32,531 nucleotides of DNA from Bacteroidetes bacterium 24-39-8 (GCA_002256765.1 NCHJ01000018.1:1-32531), one strand, 5' to 3'. Positions 9,445 through 19,331 are shown, numbered from the stretch's first letter. Translations and numbers: made by a program. The notes: generated from the letters alone by a model not told the origin.

Positions 9445-10182
9445 TTATAAGAGTATGGCAGCTAAGGCATAATCCGCCACCAGAATCAAGATGCAACTTA
9501 CTACCACCGCCGAGGTACTAGCCCGGCCAATTTCAAGTGAACCGCCCTTTACATTATAACCGTAATAGGCAGGAACAGAGCTAAGTATAAACGCAAAAGT
9601 ATAAGACTTGTATAGGGCAAAATTAATATTGTAGAGGTTTAGGTTTTGTCTAAGACCCGCGTCAAAAATATCATTGGCCAGAATACCAGACATGGCACCA
9701 GCCGTTCTTCCACCCCAGATACCCAATACCGCAGAAATTACAATCAAACAAGGGATGACTAAAAGCGCAGCCAAGATCTTAGGAAAGATTAAATAACTCT
9801 TAGAATTAATGCCCATGATTTCTAATGCGTCAATCTGTTCACTGATGCGCATATTACCCAACTCACTAGCAATTTTACTTCCTACCACACCTGCCAATAC
9901 AATGCTCAATACCGTTGGCGATAATTCCAATATCATACTATCCCTAACAATCTGTGCAATGGTAGATAAAGGCACCAAAGGACTCACCAATTGATAAGCC
10001 GTTTGTACCGTGGTTACCGCACCTAGGAAAATAGAAATGATCACCACAATAGGCAGGGCACCAATCCCAATTTCGGCACACTGGTGCATGAATTCTTTCC
10101 AATACATGCGCCAGTTTTCAGGCTTGGTGAACATGCCTTTCAGCATCAATAAAAAGGTTCCAAAGTGGGTGAAAAAACTCAT
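9445..10182 (-). CDS. mlaE: MlaE/YrbE-family ABC transporter permease (lipid transport)
   Basis: A 245-residue inner-membrane protein of the MlaE family. It has an N-terminal amphipathic helix (MSFFTHFGTFLLMLKGMF), then about five hydrophobic segments. The conserved core runs through GIGALPIVVIISIFLGAVTT, ELSPTVLSIVLAGVVGSKIASELGNM and the coupling-helix motif SEQIDALEIMGIN. MlaE dimers work with the ATPase MlaF and an MCE protein (MlaD) to move phospholipids between the two membranes. The matching MlaF-type ATPase lies about 13 kb away on the other strand (23307-24092), and no MCE gene is in the window. The start codon follows the maeB stop by only 3 bases, so the two are co-transcribed. Confidence 0.92.
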   Translation of the reverse strand: MSFFTHFGTFLLMLKGMFTKPENWRMYWKEFMHQCAEIGIGALPIVVIISIFLGAVTTVQTAYQLVSPLVPLSTIAQIVRDSMILELSPTVLSIVLAGVVGSKIASELGNMRISEQIDALEIMGINSKSYLIFPKILAALLVIPCLIVISAVLGIWGGRTAGAMSGILANDIFDAGLRQNLNLYNINFALYKSYTFAFILSSVPAYYGYNVKGGSLEIGRASTSAVVVSCILILVADYALAAILL

Positions 10183-10185
10183 GAT

Positions 10186-12528
10186 TTATTTTTTTCTTTT
10201 TTTCAAGCGCTTCCACCAACTACTGGTTTGTACCGCTTCTTCAATATTGCCCTTGCATTTCAATTGTGCATCTACCACTGCCACAATGGCCATATTAATT
10301 ATATTACGAACACTACTACCCAACTGTAATACGTGTACGGGCTTTTTTAATCCTAATAAAATAGGTCCAATGGCATCGGCACCGCCTACTTCTTTTAATA
10401 AATTATACGTAACGTTACCCGATGTTAGGTTAGGGAACATGAGCACATTTACTTCCTCATCAACCAACTCGCTAAAGGGATAATTGTCTTTTAGAATTTC
10501 TTTGTTAAACGCCAGACTACCTTGCATTTCTCCATCTACAATCAAAGAAGGATTTCTTTGTTTTAGAATCTTGGTTGCTTGAGCCACCAGTTTTGCTTCA
10601 GGTGAATCGCTGCTACCAAAATTGCTATAACTCAACATGGCAATTCTAGGCGTCAAGTTAAACGTGCGCACTTCCTTGGCCACCATCATGGTAATATCAG
10701 CCAGCTCTTCTGCAGTTGGATTAAAGTTCACGGTAGTATCTGCCAAGAACAAAGGTCCCTTCTTGGTCAACAACAAATACATACCAGCAATTTTCTTTAC
10801 ACCTTCCTCTGTTCCAACTATCTGTAATGCAGGCCTAATGGCTTCTGCATAGTTCTTGATTAATCCAGAAAGCATGGCATCAGCATCCCCGTTTTCCACC
10901 ATCATACAACCATAATGGTTGCGGTCTTTCATCAATTTCTTGCTCTCATAAGCATTTACGCCCTTGCGCTGACGCTTCTTGAAAAACAGATTACCATAAA
11001 ATTCACGCTTCTCTTCATTTTCATCACTACGTGGATCAATAATGGGCAAATCTGTTAAGTCAATATTGTTCTGTTCCGCTATGCGATTGATCTTGATAGG
11101 ATCGCCTAATAAAATAGGATAAGCAATACCCTCATCATAAATAATGCTAGCTGCTTTGAGAATTTTTTGGTTATCGGCTTCTGCAAATACCAAACGCTTA
11201 GGACCTTTTCTTGCTTTGGTTCCTATCACGCGCATCAACTGATTATCCAGACCCAAACGTTTGTTCAATTCCAACGCATAAGCTTCCCAATTATGGATGC
11301 TTTTTTGAGCCACACCAGATTCCATGGCAGCTTTTGCCACAGCGGGTGCTACCGCTGCCAACAATCTTGGATCCAGTGGTTTTGGAATAATATATTCCGG
11401 ACCAAAGCTCATGCTTTGTTGGTTATAAGCCATGTTCACAATATCGGGAACTGCTGTCTTGGCCAAATCAGCCAAAGCCCTTACAGCAGCCAGTTTCATG
11501 GCTTCATTAATTTGCTTGGCGCGCACGTCTAAAGCCCCACGGAAAATATAAGGGAAGCCCAATACATTGTTTACCTGATTGGGGTAATCCGTTCTTCCAG
11601 TAGCCATAATAATATCCTTTCTTACAGCAGCTGCATCAGGATAAGTAATTTCTGGATCAGGATTGGCCATGGCAAAAACAATGGGGTTCTTAGCCATGGA
11701 ACGGACCATGTCTTGGGTAACCACATTACCCACACTTAGACCTAAGAAAACGTCTGCATCCTTCATAGCTTTTTCCAAAGTCCAGTCAGATTTTTTTACG
11801 GCAAATTTTTCTCTAATAGGACCCAAATCAGTTCTGCCTATATGTAAAACGCCATCCTTATCAAAAACAATAAAGTTCTCGTATCGCGCACCCAGCGCCA
11901 CATACAATTGAATACAAGCCATGGCAGCAGCACCAGCACCATTGATCACAAACCTAACTTTCTCAATTTTCTTTTTCTGTAATTCCAGTGCATTGAGCAT
12001 GGCAGCGCTACTAATAATAGCGGTACCGTGTTGGTCATCATGCATGACTGGAATATTCATCTGCTCCTTTAACTGCTGCTCTATATAAAAGCATTCAGGG
12101 GCTTTAATATCTTCTAAATTGATGCCCCCAAAAGTGGGCTCTAAAGACTTTACAATTTGTACAAATTTCTCAGGATCTTTCTCATTGATCTCAATATCAA
12201 ATACGTCAATATCCGCAAAGATTTTAAACAGTACGGCCTTTCCTTCCATTACAGGTTTAGAAGCATCAGGACCAATATCGCCCAAGCCCAATACAGCTGT
12301 ACCATTACTAATCACACCAACTAAGTTTCCTTTGGCGGTATATTTATAAACGTCTTCTGGGTTTTTGAAAATTTCTTTACAAGGCTCAGCCACTCCAGGG
12401 CTATAAGCCAAACTCAAATCTCGCTGTGTCTTGGCTTCCTTGGTTGGAACCACTTCTATTTTGCCGGGTCTGCCATTGGCATGATATTCCAACGCTTGCT
12501 CTCTTCTTAAATCTGCGTGTTTAGACAT
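10186..12528 (-). CDS. maeB: NADP-dependent malic enzyme, malic/phosphotransacetylase fusion (MaeB type)
   Basis: A 780-residue cytoplasmic enzyme that oxidatively decarboxylates malate to pyruvate, normally yielding NADPH. The malic N-domain has [12 protein letters not shown] (Tyr42), MEGKAVLFK (Lys97), [14 protein letters not shown] (metal ligands Glu139/Asp140) and MHDDQHGTA. The NAD(P)-binding domain follows with [13 protein letters not shown]. From about residue 430 the chain continues as a phosphotransacetylase-like domain ([20 protein letters not shown] ... [11 protein letters not shown] ... [12 protein letters not shown]). This gives the length and fusion typical of MaeB, where the C-terminal domain is regulatory and not catalytic. 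It sits 9 bases after the amidohydrolase gene and 3 before mlaE. Malate dehydrogenase, acting on the same metabolite, is also in the window at 24.7 kb. Confidence 0.95.
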   Translation of the reverse strand: MSKHADLRREQALEYHANGRPGKIEVVPTKEAKTQRDLSLAYSPGVAEPCKEIFKNPEDVYKYTAKGNLVGVISNGTAVLGLGDIGPDASKPVMEGKAVLFKIFADIDVFDIEINEKDPEKFVQIVKSLEPTFGGINLEDIKAPECFYIEQQLKEQMNIPVMHDDQHGTAIISSAAMLNALELQKKKIEKVRFVINGAGAAAMACIQLYVALGARYENFIVFDKDGVLHIGRTDLGPIREKFAVKKSDWTLEKAMKDADVFLGLSVGNVVTQDMVRSMAKNPIVFAMANPDPEITYPDAAAVRKDIIMATGRTDYPNQVNNVLGFPYIFRGALDVRAKQINEAMKLAAVRALADLAKTAVPDIVNMAYNQQSMSFGPEYIIPKPLDPRLLAAVAPAVAKAAMESGVAQKSIHNWEAYALELNKRLGLDNQLMRVIGTKARKGPKRLVFAEADNQKILKAASIIYDEGIAYPILLGDPIKINRIAEQNNIDLTDLPIIDPRSDENEEKREFYGNLFFKKRQRKGVNAYESKKLMKDRNHYGCMMVENGDADAMLSGLIKNYAEAIRPALQIVGTEEGVKKIAGMYLLLTKKGPLFLADTTVNFNPTAEELADITMMVAKEVRTFNLTPRIAMLSYSNFGSSDSPEAKLVAQATKILKQRNPSLIVDGEMQGSLAFNKEILKDNYPFSELVDEEVNVLMFPNLTSGNVTYNLLKEVGGADAIGPILLGLKKPVHVLQLGSSVRNIINMAIVAVVDAQLKCKGNIEEAVQTSSWWKRLKKRKK

Positions 12529-12537
12529 ACTGTTTTT

Positions 12538-13728
12538 TTAGTGACCAATATTTGCATTTACGCCCAACCAAGCCATGATGCCCATGCCAGTTTCAATAGC
12601 ATTTTCATCAATGTCAAATAGTGGGGTATGCACATTATGAACTATTCCCTTTGCTTCATTTCTAACACCAAGTCTGAAAAAGCAACCAGGAATTTGCTGA
12701 GTATAATAACCAAAATCTTCTGCACCCATTCTCATCTCTGTCTCTTCTACATTTTCTTTTCCCATATAAGTTTCAGCCAGTTGCCAATTAGCTCCTGTAA
12801 AACTGGGATCATTGTCAACCGTAGGATAACCCACGTCTATCAACAAATCAATTTCTCCACCCATGGACTCTACCAAACCAATGGCCTGCTTGCGTATGAG
12901 CTCATGCGCTTTAAAACGCCAAGCTTCATCCATGGCCCTAAATGTTCCTTTCAGTTTTACTTCACTAGGAATCACATTAGTAGTATGCCCACCCTGAATA
13001 GAACAGATAGACAATACCGATGGTGATAGTGGATTATTATTTCTAGCAATGATTTGCTGCAAACTCACAATCAATTGTGATGCAATCAAAATGGTATCTG
13101 CTGTTAAATGAGGAGCAGCCGCATGGCCGCCCTTACCCTTAATGGTTATATAAATTTCATCGGCGCTAGCCATTACCCTACCCTTTCTAAAACTCAATTT
13201 ACCAACGGGCAATCCGGGGTGTACGTGTAAAGCAATAATGCCGCTGGGAGATGGGTTTTGCAAAGCTCCATCTCTAATCATAAAACTGGCTCCACCCGGA
13301 TTTTTTTCTTCGCCAGGTTGGAACAATAATTTTACCGTACCAGACCATTGATCCTTTGTTTCATTCAAAATCTTTGCAGCGCCTAACAAAATACTGGTAT
13401 GCACGTCATGACCACAGGCATGCATCACACCATCGTTTACTGAACAATAGGAAACTTTATTCTCTTCCTGAATTTGCAAAGCATCCATATCTGCCCTGAG
13501 CGCAATGACCCTACTAGCGGGATCCCTTCCTTCTATCAATGCTACCAAACCAGTTGTTGCTTTTTGTTCAAAACCAATTCCCATTACGCGGAGTTGTTCT
13601 TGTACAAATAAACTGGTTTCAAATTCTTGGTAACTCAATTCTGGGTGGGCGTGCAAATGCCTTCTAACTGCAATAAATTCTGCAGCATAAGCTTTTGCTA
13701 AGTTCTGTATGGTGATTAATAGTTCCAT
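12538..13728 (-). CDS. M20 family amidohydrolase (N-acyl-amino-acid/hippurate hydrolase-like)
   Basis: A 396-residue zinc-dependent amidohydrolase of the M20D group. The metal motifs are HACGHDVHTSILLGA (His103, Cys105, His107), FQPGEEKNPGG (catalytic Glu140 and metal Glu141) and ALHVHPGLPVGK (His168). The dimerisation lid domain starts near IKGKGGHAAAPH. A late metal histidine is in IVHNVHTPLFD. The known activity of the family is release of an amino acid from an N-acyl or N-aroyl derivative, or deacetylation of diaminopimelate-type compounds. No signal peptide is seen. The gene sits 4 bases after the SPOR gene and 9 before maeB, so it is part of one operon. The cysteine metal ligand fits ILR1/HipO-type enzymes more than DapE. 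Confidence 0.9.
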   Translation of the reverse strand: MELLITIQNLAKAYAAEFIAVRRHLHAHPELSYQEFETSLFVQEQLRVMGIGFEQKATTGLVALIEGRDPASRVIALRADMDALQIQEENKVSYCSVNDGVMHACGHDVHTSILLGAAKILNETKDQWSGTVKLLFQPGEEKNPGGASFMIRDGALQNPSPSGIIALHVHPGLPVGKLSFRKGRVMASADEIYITIKGKGGHAAAPHLTADTILIASQLIVSLQQIIARNNNPLSPSVLSICSIQGGHTTNVIPSEVKLKGTFRAMDEAWRFKAHELIRKQAIGLVESMGGEIDLLIDVGYPTVDNDPSFTGANWQLAETYMGKENVEETEMRMGAEDFGYYTQQIPGCFFRLGVRNEAKGIVHNVHTPLFDIDENAIETGMGIMAWLGVNANIGH

Positions 13729-13732
13729 TCAA

Positions 13733-14176
13733 TTAGTTGGTCATATTTTCTTCTTCTTCCTTAGTAGGCGTATAATCAATGGCGTCTTCCACAATAAATA
13801 CTCCCGTAGGATAATATTTGCTCACTAGGTTTCTAAACTTTTCTGCATCAGCTTTCTTTAAAAAATTACCAATGCGTACTTTGAAATTAGGCGATTGATA
13901 TAAAGCATAAGATTTCTGATCCGGGAAACGGGTCAATAAATCAGACTTTACTTTAAAAGCCTTATCTCTATTTGAAGTACTGACTACCTGTACCCTAAAG
14001 CCCTTATACTGACCAGAACTGGTGAGCATACTAGCGTGTTTGTTAATCTGGTTTTGCTTGGTTGTTAATTGATCCATTCTAGGGTCTTTTTTTACAATGA
14101 CCGTATCATTGGCCAAAGCTATTAATCCAGAAAAAATGGCTACCAATAAAAAAAATAAATAGTTAGGGTTCTTCAT
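13733..14176 (-). CDS. Secreted SPOR-domain protein
   Basis: 147 residues beginning with a signal peptide (MKNPNYLFFLLVAIFSGLIA, cleavage near ALAND). A short linker precedes a C-terminal SPOR domain, residues about 58-130: GFRVQVVSTSNRDKAFKVKS, the YKAPNFKVRIG-like YQSPNFKVRIGNFLKKADAE, and the final strand PTGVFIVED. SPOR domains bind glycan strands of peptidoglycan that lack stem peptides, usually at division sites. The tail is acidic (TPTKEEEENMTN). It starts 41 bases downstream of deoC and ends 4 bases before the amidohydrolase, so it is probably expressed with both. The role is likely structural at the cell wall; no catalytic domain is present. Confidence 0.85.
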   Translation of the reverse strand: MKNPNYLFFLLVAIFSGLIALANDTVIVKKDPRMDQLTTKQNQINKHASMLTSSGQYKGFRVQVVSTSNRDKAFKVKSDLLTRFPDQKSYALYQSPNFKVRIGNFLKKADAEKFRNLVSKYYPTGVFIVEDAIDYTPTKEEEENMTN

Positions 14177-14217
14177 ATTTTAATTGACTATAGTATGCAA
14201 TAGTCTTACAAGTTAAA

Positions 14218-14889
14218 TTAATATCCTGAATCTTGCACAGGAGTACCAGAAACAATGGCCACACCGGCACTGCAACCCAAACGAGTGGCCCCAGCATCCA
14301 CCAATTGCTTGGCAAAAGCGTAGTCCCTAATGCCACCAGATGCTTTAATTTGAACCTGCGCGGGCAAATGGGCTCTAAACAGGGCAACGTCTTCTACTGA
14401 TGCCCCTTTTTCTGCATAGCCCGTGGATGTTTTCAAATAATCAATTCCAGCCGCTCCATAAATATCGCAACAGGCAATAATTTCTTCCTTGGTTAATACC
14501 CCCGATTCAATGATTACTTTAATGGTCTTACCCTTAGAACGGATAATGGGCATAATATGGTTGATCTCATTGGCTATATAAGTAAAATCCTTATTCTTGA
14601 TAGCAGAAATATTACAAACCATATCTAGTTCATCTACCCCATCTACCATGGCCAAAACTATTTCTGCAATCTTGGCTTCTACCGCACTATATCCAAAAGG
14701 AAAACCTATTACCGTAGCCACTTTTACTGCAGAACCAGCGGTAAGTGCTTTGGCCTGTTTGATAAAATTGGGTGGCACACAAACCGCCGCAAACCCATAC
14801 TGAATGGCTTCAGCACAAAGCTTGTCAATATCAGCCACAAGAGTGGTTGGCTTTAGAATGGTATGGTCAATAAAATGGTTCAGTTTCAT
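14218..14889 (-). CDS. deoC: Deoxyribose-phosphate aldolase
   Basis: A class I aldolase that splits 2-deoxy-D-ribose 5-phosphate into glyceraldehyde 3-phosphate and acetaldehyde in deoxynucleoside catabolism. It is 223 residues from ATG 14889. A longer reading frame extends upstream to 14964, but a good promoter element lies inside that extension and the family begins at MKLNHFIDHTILKP, so the shorter start is preferred. Key residues are Lys153, the Schiff-base lysine, in YLKTSTGYAEKG; Lys182 in IKASGGIRD; and the acidic proton-relay segment VDELDMVCNI. The phosphate-binding glycine loop near the C-terminus is GATRLGCSAG. It is the first gene of a minus-strand run with the SPOR, M20, maeB and mlaE genes, an unusual set of partners for deoC. 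Confidence 0.94.
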   Translation of the reverse strand: MKLNHFIDHTILKPTTLVADIDKLCAEAIQYGFAAVCVPPNFIKQAKALTAGSAVKVATVIGFPFGYSAVEAKIAEIVLAMVDGVDELDMVCNISAIKNKDFTYIANEINHIMPIIRSKGKTIKVIIESGVLTKEEIIACCDIYGAAGIDYLKTSTGYAEKGASVEDVALFRAHLPAQVQIKASGGIRDYAFAKQLVDAGATRLGCSAGVAIVSGTPVQDSGY

Positions 14890-14906
14890 AGAAAACCTTT
14901 GAAGCG

Positions 14907-14934
14907 CAAAGGTAAACAAAGCAACCCTTACAAA
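14907..14934 (-). promoter_or_regulatory. Bacteroidota-type promoter for deoC
   Basis: On the minus strand TTTG (14931-14934), a 16-base spacer and TACCTTTG (14907-14914) match the TTTG / TAnnTTTG consensus of the Bacteroidota primary sigma factor. Transcription would start about 12 bases before ATG 14889, giving a very short leader. This favours that start over the upstream one. Confidence 0.5.
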
Positions 14935-14941
14935 CTCATAA

Positions 14942-14961
14942 AATACCCAATTCAGGGTATT
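14942..14961. promoter_or_regulatory. Inverted repeat AATACCC-N6-GGGTATT, possible operator
   Basis: A perfect 7-bp inverted repeat with a 6-base spacer lies in the divergent gap between deoC and the barrel-like gene, 7 bases upstream of the deoC -33 element. It has the shape of a dimeric regulator site. No T-run follows it to make it a terminator. Confidence 0.35.
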
Positions 14962-15005
14962 CAAAAAAAGGGGACAAATATTTGTTTTGTAAAAAAAAGT
15001 ACAAG

Positions 15006-15680
15006 ATGATTCAGAAAAAATTTCCTTTAAGTATTCTCCTTATTTTTTGCAGTTTTACCCTTCTAGCACAAAAAACAAAATTATCAGATAATGGCAGATT
15101 GGATATTAGTATAGGAATTGCCAATCCCAAAGTAGAAGCCACATTTGGACAGTTCTATAAATCAAAAGGTATTCAACCAAGAATCACCCTAGAATACGGC
15201 CTGATTGGTCTCCCCTATAGCAAACAATTACACGCAAGGGTGGCTGCCATTGCCGGCTTAGAACCCGGTTCTTTTACCAATAAAACCACATTACTCACAG
15301 AAGCCAAAATGACCAATAAACCATTGGGAGGCAGATTCTATCCATTTGCCTTACGCAATGGACTTGAAGCCGTTAAATGGAAGGAGATTGGCTATTTTGT
15401 AGATGAAGCGCTATTAGGTGCCCTCTGGTTTTTAAATGGCTTCTATCTAGAAGGAGGAGTTTCTCCTGGAGTAACTATTAAAGAAGAAGGCTACGCCGAT
15501 GTTAGCAGGTCACCCAATTTTACAGGATGGGGTATTGCACTCTATGATTTTGCCCCTGAAAACAAATTGCGTTTCAAATTCAATTTTGGCACCAGAAAAT
15601 ACAAATGGACCAATGCCAGCAATACCAGTTCAGAAATCAAATCTTTCTGTGTAGACTTTGGCCTAAGCTACCGACTCTAA
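15006..15680 (+). CDS. Hypothetical secreted protein, probably a small outer-membrane beta-barrel
   Basis: 224 residues from ATG 15006, chosen because MIQKKFPLSILLIFCSFTLLAQ is a full signal peptide; the ATG at 14982 adds only a short basic stretch (MFCKKKYK) in front. The mature part alternates polar and hydrophobic residues in strands with glycine turns (GRLDISIGIANPKVE, YLEGGVSPGVTI, RFKFNFGTRKYKW). It ends in VDFGLSYRL, with an aromatic three from the end and a terminal leucine, which fits an outer-membrane barrel closing strand. I do not recognise the family. It is transcribed away from deoC and towards secA, and ends 24 bases before a strong terminator. Function unknown. Confidence 0.72.
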   Translation: MIQKKFPLSILLIFCSFTLLAQKTKLSDNGRLDISIGIANPKVEATFGQFYKSKGIQPRITLEYGLIGLPYSKQLHARVAAIAGLEPGSFTNKTTLLTEAKMTNKPLGGRFYPFALRNGLEAVKWKEIGYFVDEALLGALWFLNGFYLEGGVSPGVTIKEEGYADVSRSPNFTGWGIALYDFAPENKLRFKFNFGTRKYKWTNASNTSSEIKSFCVDFGLSYRL

Positions 15681-15703
15681 TCACTAGATCCCTACCCTAT
15701 TCA

Positions 15704-15739
15704 ATATAAAAATGCCCCGAGTTCGGGGCATTTTTATAT
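15704..15739. terminator. Bidirectional intrinsic terminator between the barrel-like gene and secA
   Basis: Arms ATATAAAAATGCCCCGA and TCGGGGCATTTTTATAT form a perfect 17-bp stem around a 2-base centre (GT). The GC core is flanked by A and T runs, so it can end transcription from both converging genes. Confidence 0.9.
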
Positions 15740-15756
15740 CAATCTATTTGAACTTT

Positions 15757-15912
15757 TCTTTTCTTCCCATTCTTCACTCTTCACTCTTATCTCTTCACTT
15801 CTTCTTCCTTCACTCTTCACTCTTATCTATTCACTTCTTCTTCCTTCACTCTTAACTCTTCACTCTTAACTTTCTTCTTCCTTCACTCTTCACTCTTCAT
15901 TCTTCACTCTTA
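15757..15912 (-). repeat. Purine-rich (GAAGAGTGAAGAGTGA)-type repeat tract at the 3' end of secA
   Basis: On the plus strand this is an almost pure pyrimidine tract made of TTCACTCT-like words. A larger unit of about 36 bases (TTCTTCCTTCACTCTTCACT, then CTTATCTATTCACTTC) recurs about three to four times with small changes such as CTTCACT/CTTAACT. On the secA message it is purine-rich. The tract includes the secA stop codon (15910-15912) and lies between that stop and the terminator. It has no dyad symmetry. Confidence 0.85.
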
Positions 15913-18900
15913 ACTCTCTCTCCCGTGACAAGCCTTAAACTTCTTCCCACTTCCACAAGGACAAGGATCATTACGGCCAATCTTTGGACCTACTTGAACA
16001 GGCTGTTGTTTTACCGATTCAGAAGGATCAATATAATCATTGTCATGACCAGCTGCATCCAATTCTTCTTTCTGGGTGCGCATTCTACTCAAATCAGTTT
16101 TTTGTGCGCGTCCTTCTTTTACATTATCTCCATCACTTAATGGAATGGCTGAATGACAAAGGAATTGAACAATTTCACGGTTCACTTCACCATCCATTTT
16201 CTTGAATAGGTCAAATGCTTCCATTTTATAAATCACCAACGGATCTTTCTGCTCATAAGTAGCGGTTTGCACACTTTGTTTCAAGTCATCCATAGAACGT
16301 AAATGCTCTTTCCAAGAATCATCAATAAAGCCCAATGTAATAGTGCGCTCTAGTGCATTTAATAATTCCATTCCACCAGAGTTGATGGTCTTGTCCATAG
16401 AAGCCAACACATTCATCATCCTACGGCCATCGGTAAATGGTACAATCACGTTTTCAATATGGTTACCCTGTTGTAAACGAATATTCTTAAATACCGGAAT
16501 ACTCTGTGCAGCTAGATCCGCTTTCTTGCGTTCGTAATTTTCAACCGCCTCATTGTACAATCTCTCTGTTAATTGTAGTTCATTGGTTTTAGCAAGTTCA
16601 TCTGCAGAGATTTTAGAATCAATGCCAAAATTCACAATCACTGCCAAACGGAATCCTTCGTGATCATTTTGTTCTTTAAAGGAATTCACCAAGCCTTCAG
16701 CAACAGTATAGAAAGCATTGTCTAAGTCAAGTGCCAAGCGCTCTCCAAACAAAGCGTGGTTACGTTTACTGTAGATCACAGTACGCTGTTTGTTCATCAC
16801 ATCGTCATATTCCAACAAACGCTTACGAATGCCAAAGTTGTTTTCTTCTACTTTCTTTTGAGCCCTTTCAATAGACTTGGTAATCATGCTATGCTGAATT
16901 ACTTCACCTTCTTTGTATCCGGCAAAGTCCATCACTTTGGCAATTCGCTCACTACCAAACATGCGCATTAAATCGTCTTCTAAAGACACAAAGAATAAAG
17001 TAGAACCTGGATCACCCTGACGCCCAGCACGTCCACGTAACTGTCTGTCTACGCGTCTAGATTCGTGGCGCTCAGTACCCAGGATGGCCAAACCACCTGC
17101 TTCTTTTACGCCTGGTCCTAGTTTAATATCGGTACCCCTACCTGCCATATTTGTGGCAATGGTAACGGCTTTAGGCAAACCAGCTTCAGCAACCACTTGG
17201 GCTTCTCTTGCGTGCTGTTTGGCGTTCAATACATTGTGTGCAATTTGTTTTTGACGCAACATTCTACTGAGCAATTCACTCACTTCAACAGAAGTTGTAC
17301 CTACCAAGACCGGACGTCCAGCATCGGTTAGTTTTACAATCTCATCTATGACCGCACCAAATTTTTCACGCTTGGTTTTGAATACCAAATCCTGATCATC
17401 TTTACGAATAGCTACCACATTGGTAGGTACCGTAACCACGTCTAATTTATAAATATCCCAAAGCTCTGCTGCTTCCGTTTCCGCAGTACCAGTCATACCC
17501 GCCAACTTGTGGTACATTCTAAAATAGTTCTGCAAGGTTACCGTTGCATAGGTTTGTGTAGCTGCTTCAATCTTCACATTTTCTTTGGCTTCAATGGCTT
17601 GGTGCAAACCATCGGAATAGCGCCTACCATCCAGGATACGACCCGTTTGTTCGTCTACAATTTTCACAGAACCTTCCATCACCACATACTCAACGTCCTT
17701 ATCAAATAAGGTATAGGCTTTGAGCAATTGTTGTACGGTATGAATCCTATCGGCTTTAACAGAATAGTCATTGATAATGGATTCCTTGGCCCTCAATCTT
17801 TCTTCATCGCTCACAGCTTGTTTATCAACTGATGCTAATGAAACGCTGATATCTGGTAAGATAAAGAAGGTAGGATCTTCACCAGAACCGGTAATGAGTT
17901 GAATCCCTTTATCGGTTAATTCAACAGAGTTATTTTTTTCATCAATATAGAAAAACAGTTCCGCATCGGCCGTAGGCATTTCGCGGCTTTGATCTGCTAA
18001 ATAAAAGTTTTCTGCTTTCTGTAATTTTACTCGAATACCAGGTTCACTCAAGAATTTGATCAAAGCATTATTCTTAGGTAATCCACGGTGGGCGCGGAAC
18101 AGGGCTAGTCCACCATCTTTTGGATCATCGTTTCCTTCAGCAATTTTTTTCTTGGCTTCGTTTAAGAATTGGTTGGTAGCACGTTTTTGTGCATCCACCA
18201 ATTTTTCAATCCTAGGCTTCAAGTCAAAGAATTGTTGTTCACCAGTATTGTGACCAATAGGACCAGAAATAATCAGGGGTGTACGAGCATCATCAATCAA
18301 CACAGAATCTACTTCATCCACCATAGCATAATGGTGTTTGCGTTGCACCATTTCTTCTGGTGTATGCACCATATTATCACGCAGGTAGTCAAAACCAAAT
18401 TCGTTATTGGTACCATAAGTAATATCGGCCAAGTAAGCGTTTCTTCTGGCTTCACTATTGGGTTCGTGTTTGTCAATACAATCCACCGTAATTCCCAACC
18501 ATTCAAAAATGGTTCCGTTCCACTCACTATCCCTTCGGGCCAAATAATCATTCACCGTTACAATATGCACCCCTTCTCCAGCCAATGCATTTAAATAAGC
18601 AGGCAACGTAGACACCAAGGTCTTACCCTCACCCGTTGCCATTTCAGCAATCTTACCTGAATGCAATACGCTACCACCAATCAACTGCACGTCATAGTGC
18701 TGCATATTCCAAGTAACCTGACCACCACCAGCTGTCCAAGTATTTTTGAAAACAGACTCTTCCCCTTTAATGGTAACATAGTCTTTTTTCACGCTCAGAT
18801 TTCTGTCTAGTTCAGTAGCTGAACTGATGATCTCTGTATTTTCTTTAAACCTTCTAGCTGTTTCTTTAACCACCGCAAAAGCTTCTGCTTGAATCAAAGC

Positions 18901-19215
18901 CAAAGCTTCTTCAATCTTCTTGTTTCGGTCTTTGCGCAATTTGTCCACCTCTTGGTAAATAGTATCCCTACCGTGAATATCTGTCAAGGGCAATGCTTCA
19001 GCTTCCGCTTGCTTATTGGCAATCACTGCGTCAATATCAGTGAGATGGGTTTTAATGCGTTGTTTGAATTCCTGTGTTTTGGCGCGTAAAGCATCATTAG
19101 ACAGGGATTGGTATTCTTGGAAAAAAGCATTTACTTTTTGAACAATGGGCATGATCTGCTGCACATCTTTCTCGCTCTTACTACCACCGAATAATTTTGA
19201 TATGAATTTCAACAT
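15910..19215 (-). CDS. secA: Preprotein translocase ATPase SecA
   Basis: The motor of the Sec pathway, driving unfolded preproteins through SecYEG. It has 1101 residues, longer than the roughly 900 of E. coli SecA but normal for Bacteroidota, which carry insertions in the motor domain (here around residues 330-440). Landmarks in order are Walker [10 protein letters not shown] (Thr-Gly-Glu-Gly-Lys-Thr at 194-199), the Walker B region [49 protein letters not shown], and the C-terminal zinc-binding, SecB-type motif [19 protein letters not shown] (Cys1085, Cys1087, Cys1096, His1097). The start follows the family N-terminus [15 protein letters not shown]. It is transcribed alone, with an apparent leader of about 100 bases. 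The coding end abuts a repeat tract. Confidence 0.97.
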   Translation of the reverse strand: MLKFISKLFGGSKSEKDVQQIMPIVQKVNAFFQEYQSLSNDALRAKTQEFKQRIKTHLTDIDAVIANKQAEAEALPLTDIHGRDTIYQEVDKLRKDRNKKIEEALALIQAEAFAVVKETARRFKENTEIISSATELDRNLSVKKDYVTIKGEESVFKNTWTAGGGQVTWNMQHYDVQLIGGSVLHSGKIAEMATGEGKTLVSTLPAYLNALAGEGVHIVTVNDYLARRDSEWNGTIFEWLGITVDCIDKHEPNSEARRNAYLADITYGTNNEFGFDYLRDNMVHTPEEMVQRKHHYAMVDEVDSVLIDDARTPLIISGPIGHNTGEQQFFDLKPRIEKLVDAQKRATNQFLNEAKKKIAEGNDDPKDGGLALFRAHRGLPKNNALIKFLSEPGIRVKLQKAENFYLADQSREMPTADAELFFYIDEKNNSVELTDKGIQLITGSGEDPTFFILPDISVSLASVDKQAVSDEERLRAKESIINDYSVKADRIHTVQQLLKAYTLFDKDVEYVVMEGSVKIVDEQTGRILDGRRYSDGLHQAIEAKENVKIEAATQTYATVTLQNYFRMYHKLAGMTGTAETEAAELWDIYKLDVVTVPTNVVAIRKDDQDLVFKTKREKFGAVIDEIVKLTDAGRPVLVGTTSVEVSELLSRMLRQKQIAHNVLNAKQHAREAQVVAEAGLPKAVTIATNMAGRGTDIKLGPGVKEAGGLAILGTERHESRRVDRQLRGRAGRQGDPGSTLFFVSLEDDLMRMFGSERIAKVMDFAGYKEGEVIQHSMITKSIERAQKKVEENNFGIRKRLLEYDDVMNKQRTVIYSKRNHALFGERLALDLDNAFYTVAEGLVNSFKEQNDHEGFRLAVIVNFGIDSKISADELAKTNELQLTERLYNEAVENYERKKADLAAQSIPVFKNIRLQQGNHIENVIVPFTDGRRMMNVLASMDKTINSGGMELLNALERTITLGFIDDSWKEHLRSMDDLKQSVQTATYEQKDPLVIYKMEAFDLFKKMDGEVNREIVQFLCHSAIPLSDGDNVKEGRAQKTDLSRMRTQKEELDAAGHDNDYIDPSESVKQQPVQVGPKIGRNDPCPCGSGKKFKACHGRES

Positions 19216-19323
19216 ATGGTTCTATTGTATAAATCAGTTCTTTAATGGTTGCTTTTCCTAGTCAAAAACGATGCTACCCAGCACATTTAGACAAAATGGC
19301 AGCAGTTTTTTACAAAAGGAGGA

Positions 19324-19331
19324 CAAAGGTA
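19324..19331 (-). promoter_or_regulatory. -7 element of a probable secA promoter
   Basis: TACCTTTG on the minus strand matches TAnnTTTG exactly. It lies about 110 bases upstream of the secA ATG. No good TTTG -33 element is seen at the expected distance, so strength is uncertain. Confidence 0.35.

Noticed and set aside
14890-14964. Longer DeoC N-terminus starting at 14964
   Set aside because: The extra 25 residues do not resemble the family and contain the TTTG / TACCTTTG promoter.
15757-15912. CRISPR-like array, because of a repeat unit of about 36 bases
   Set aside because: There are no unique spacers; units are contiguous, degenerate and built of shorter TTCACTCT words, and no cas gene is near.
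18309-18551. 80-residue open frame opposite in phase within secA on the same strand
   Set aside because: It lies wholly inside the secA coding sequence in another frame, has no family resemblance and is explained by the codon pattern of secA.
19316-19322. AAAGGAGG as a Shine-Dalgarno site for a small gene
   Set aside because: No start codon follows at a usable distance, and Bacteroidota rarely use strong Shine-Dalgarno sequences.
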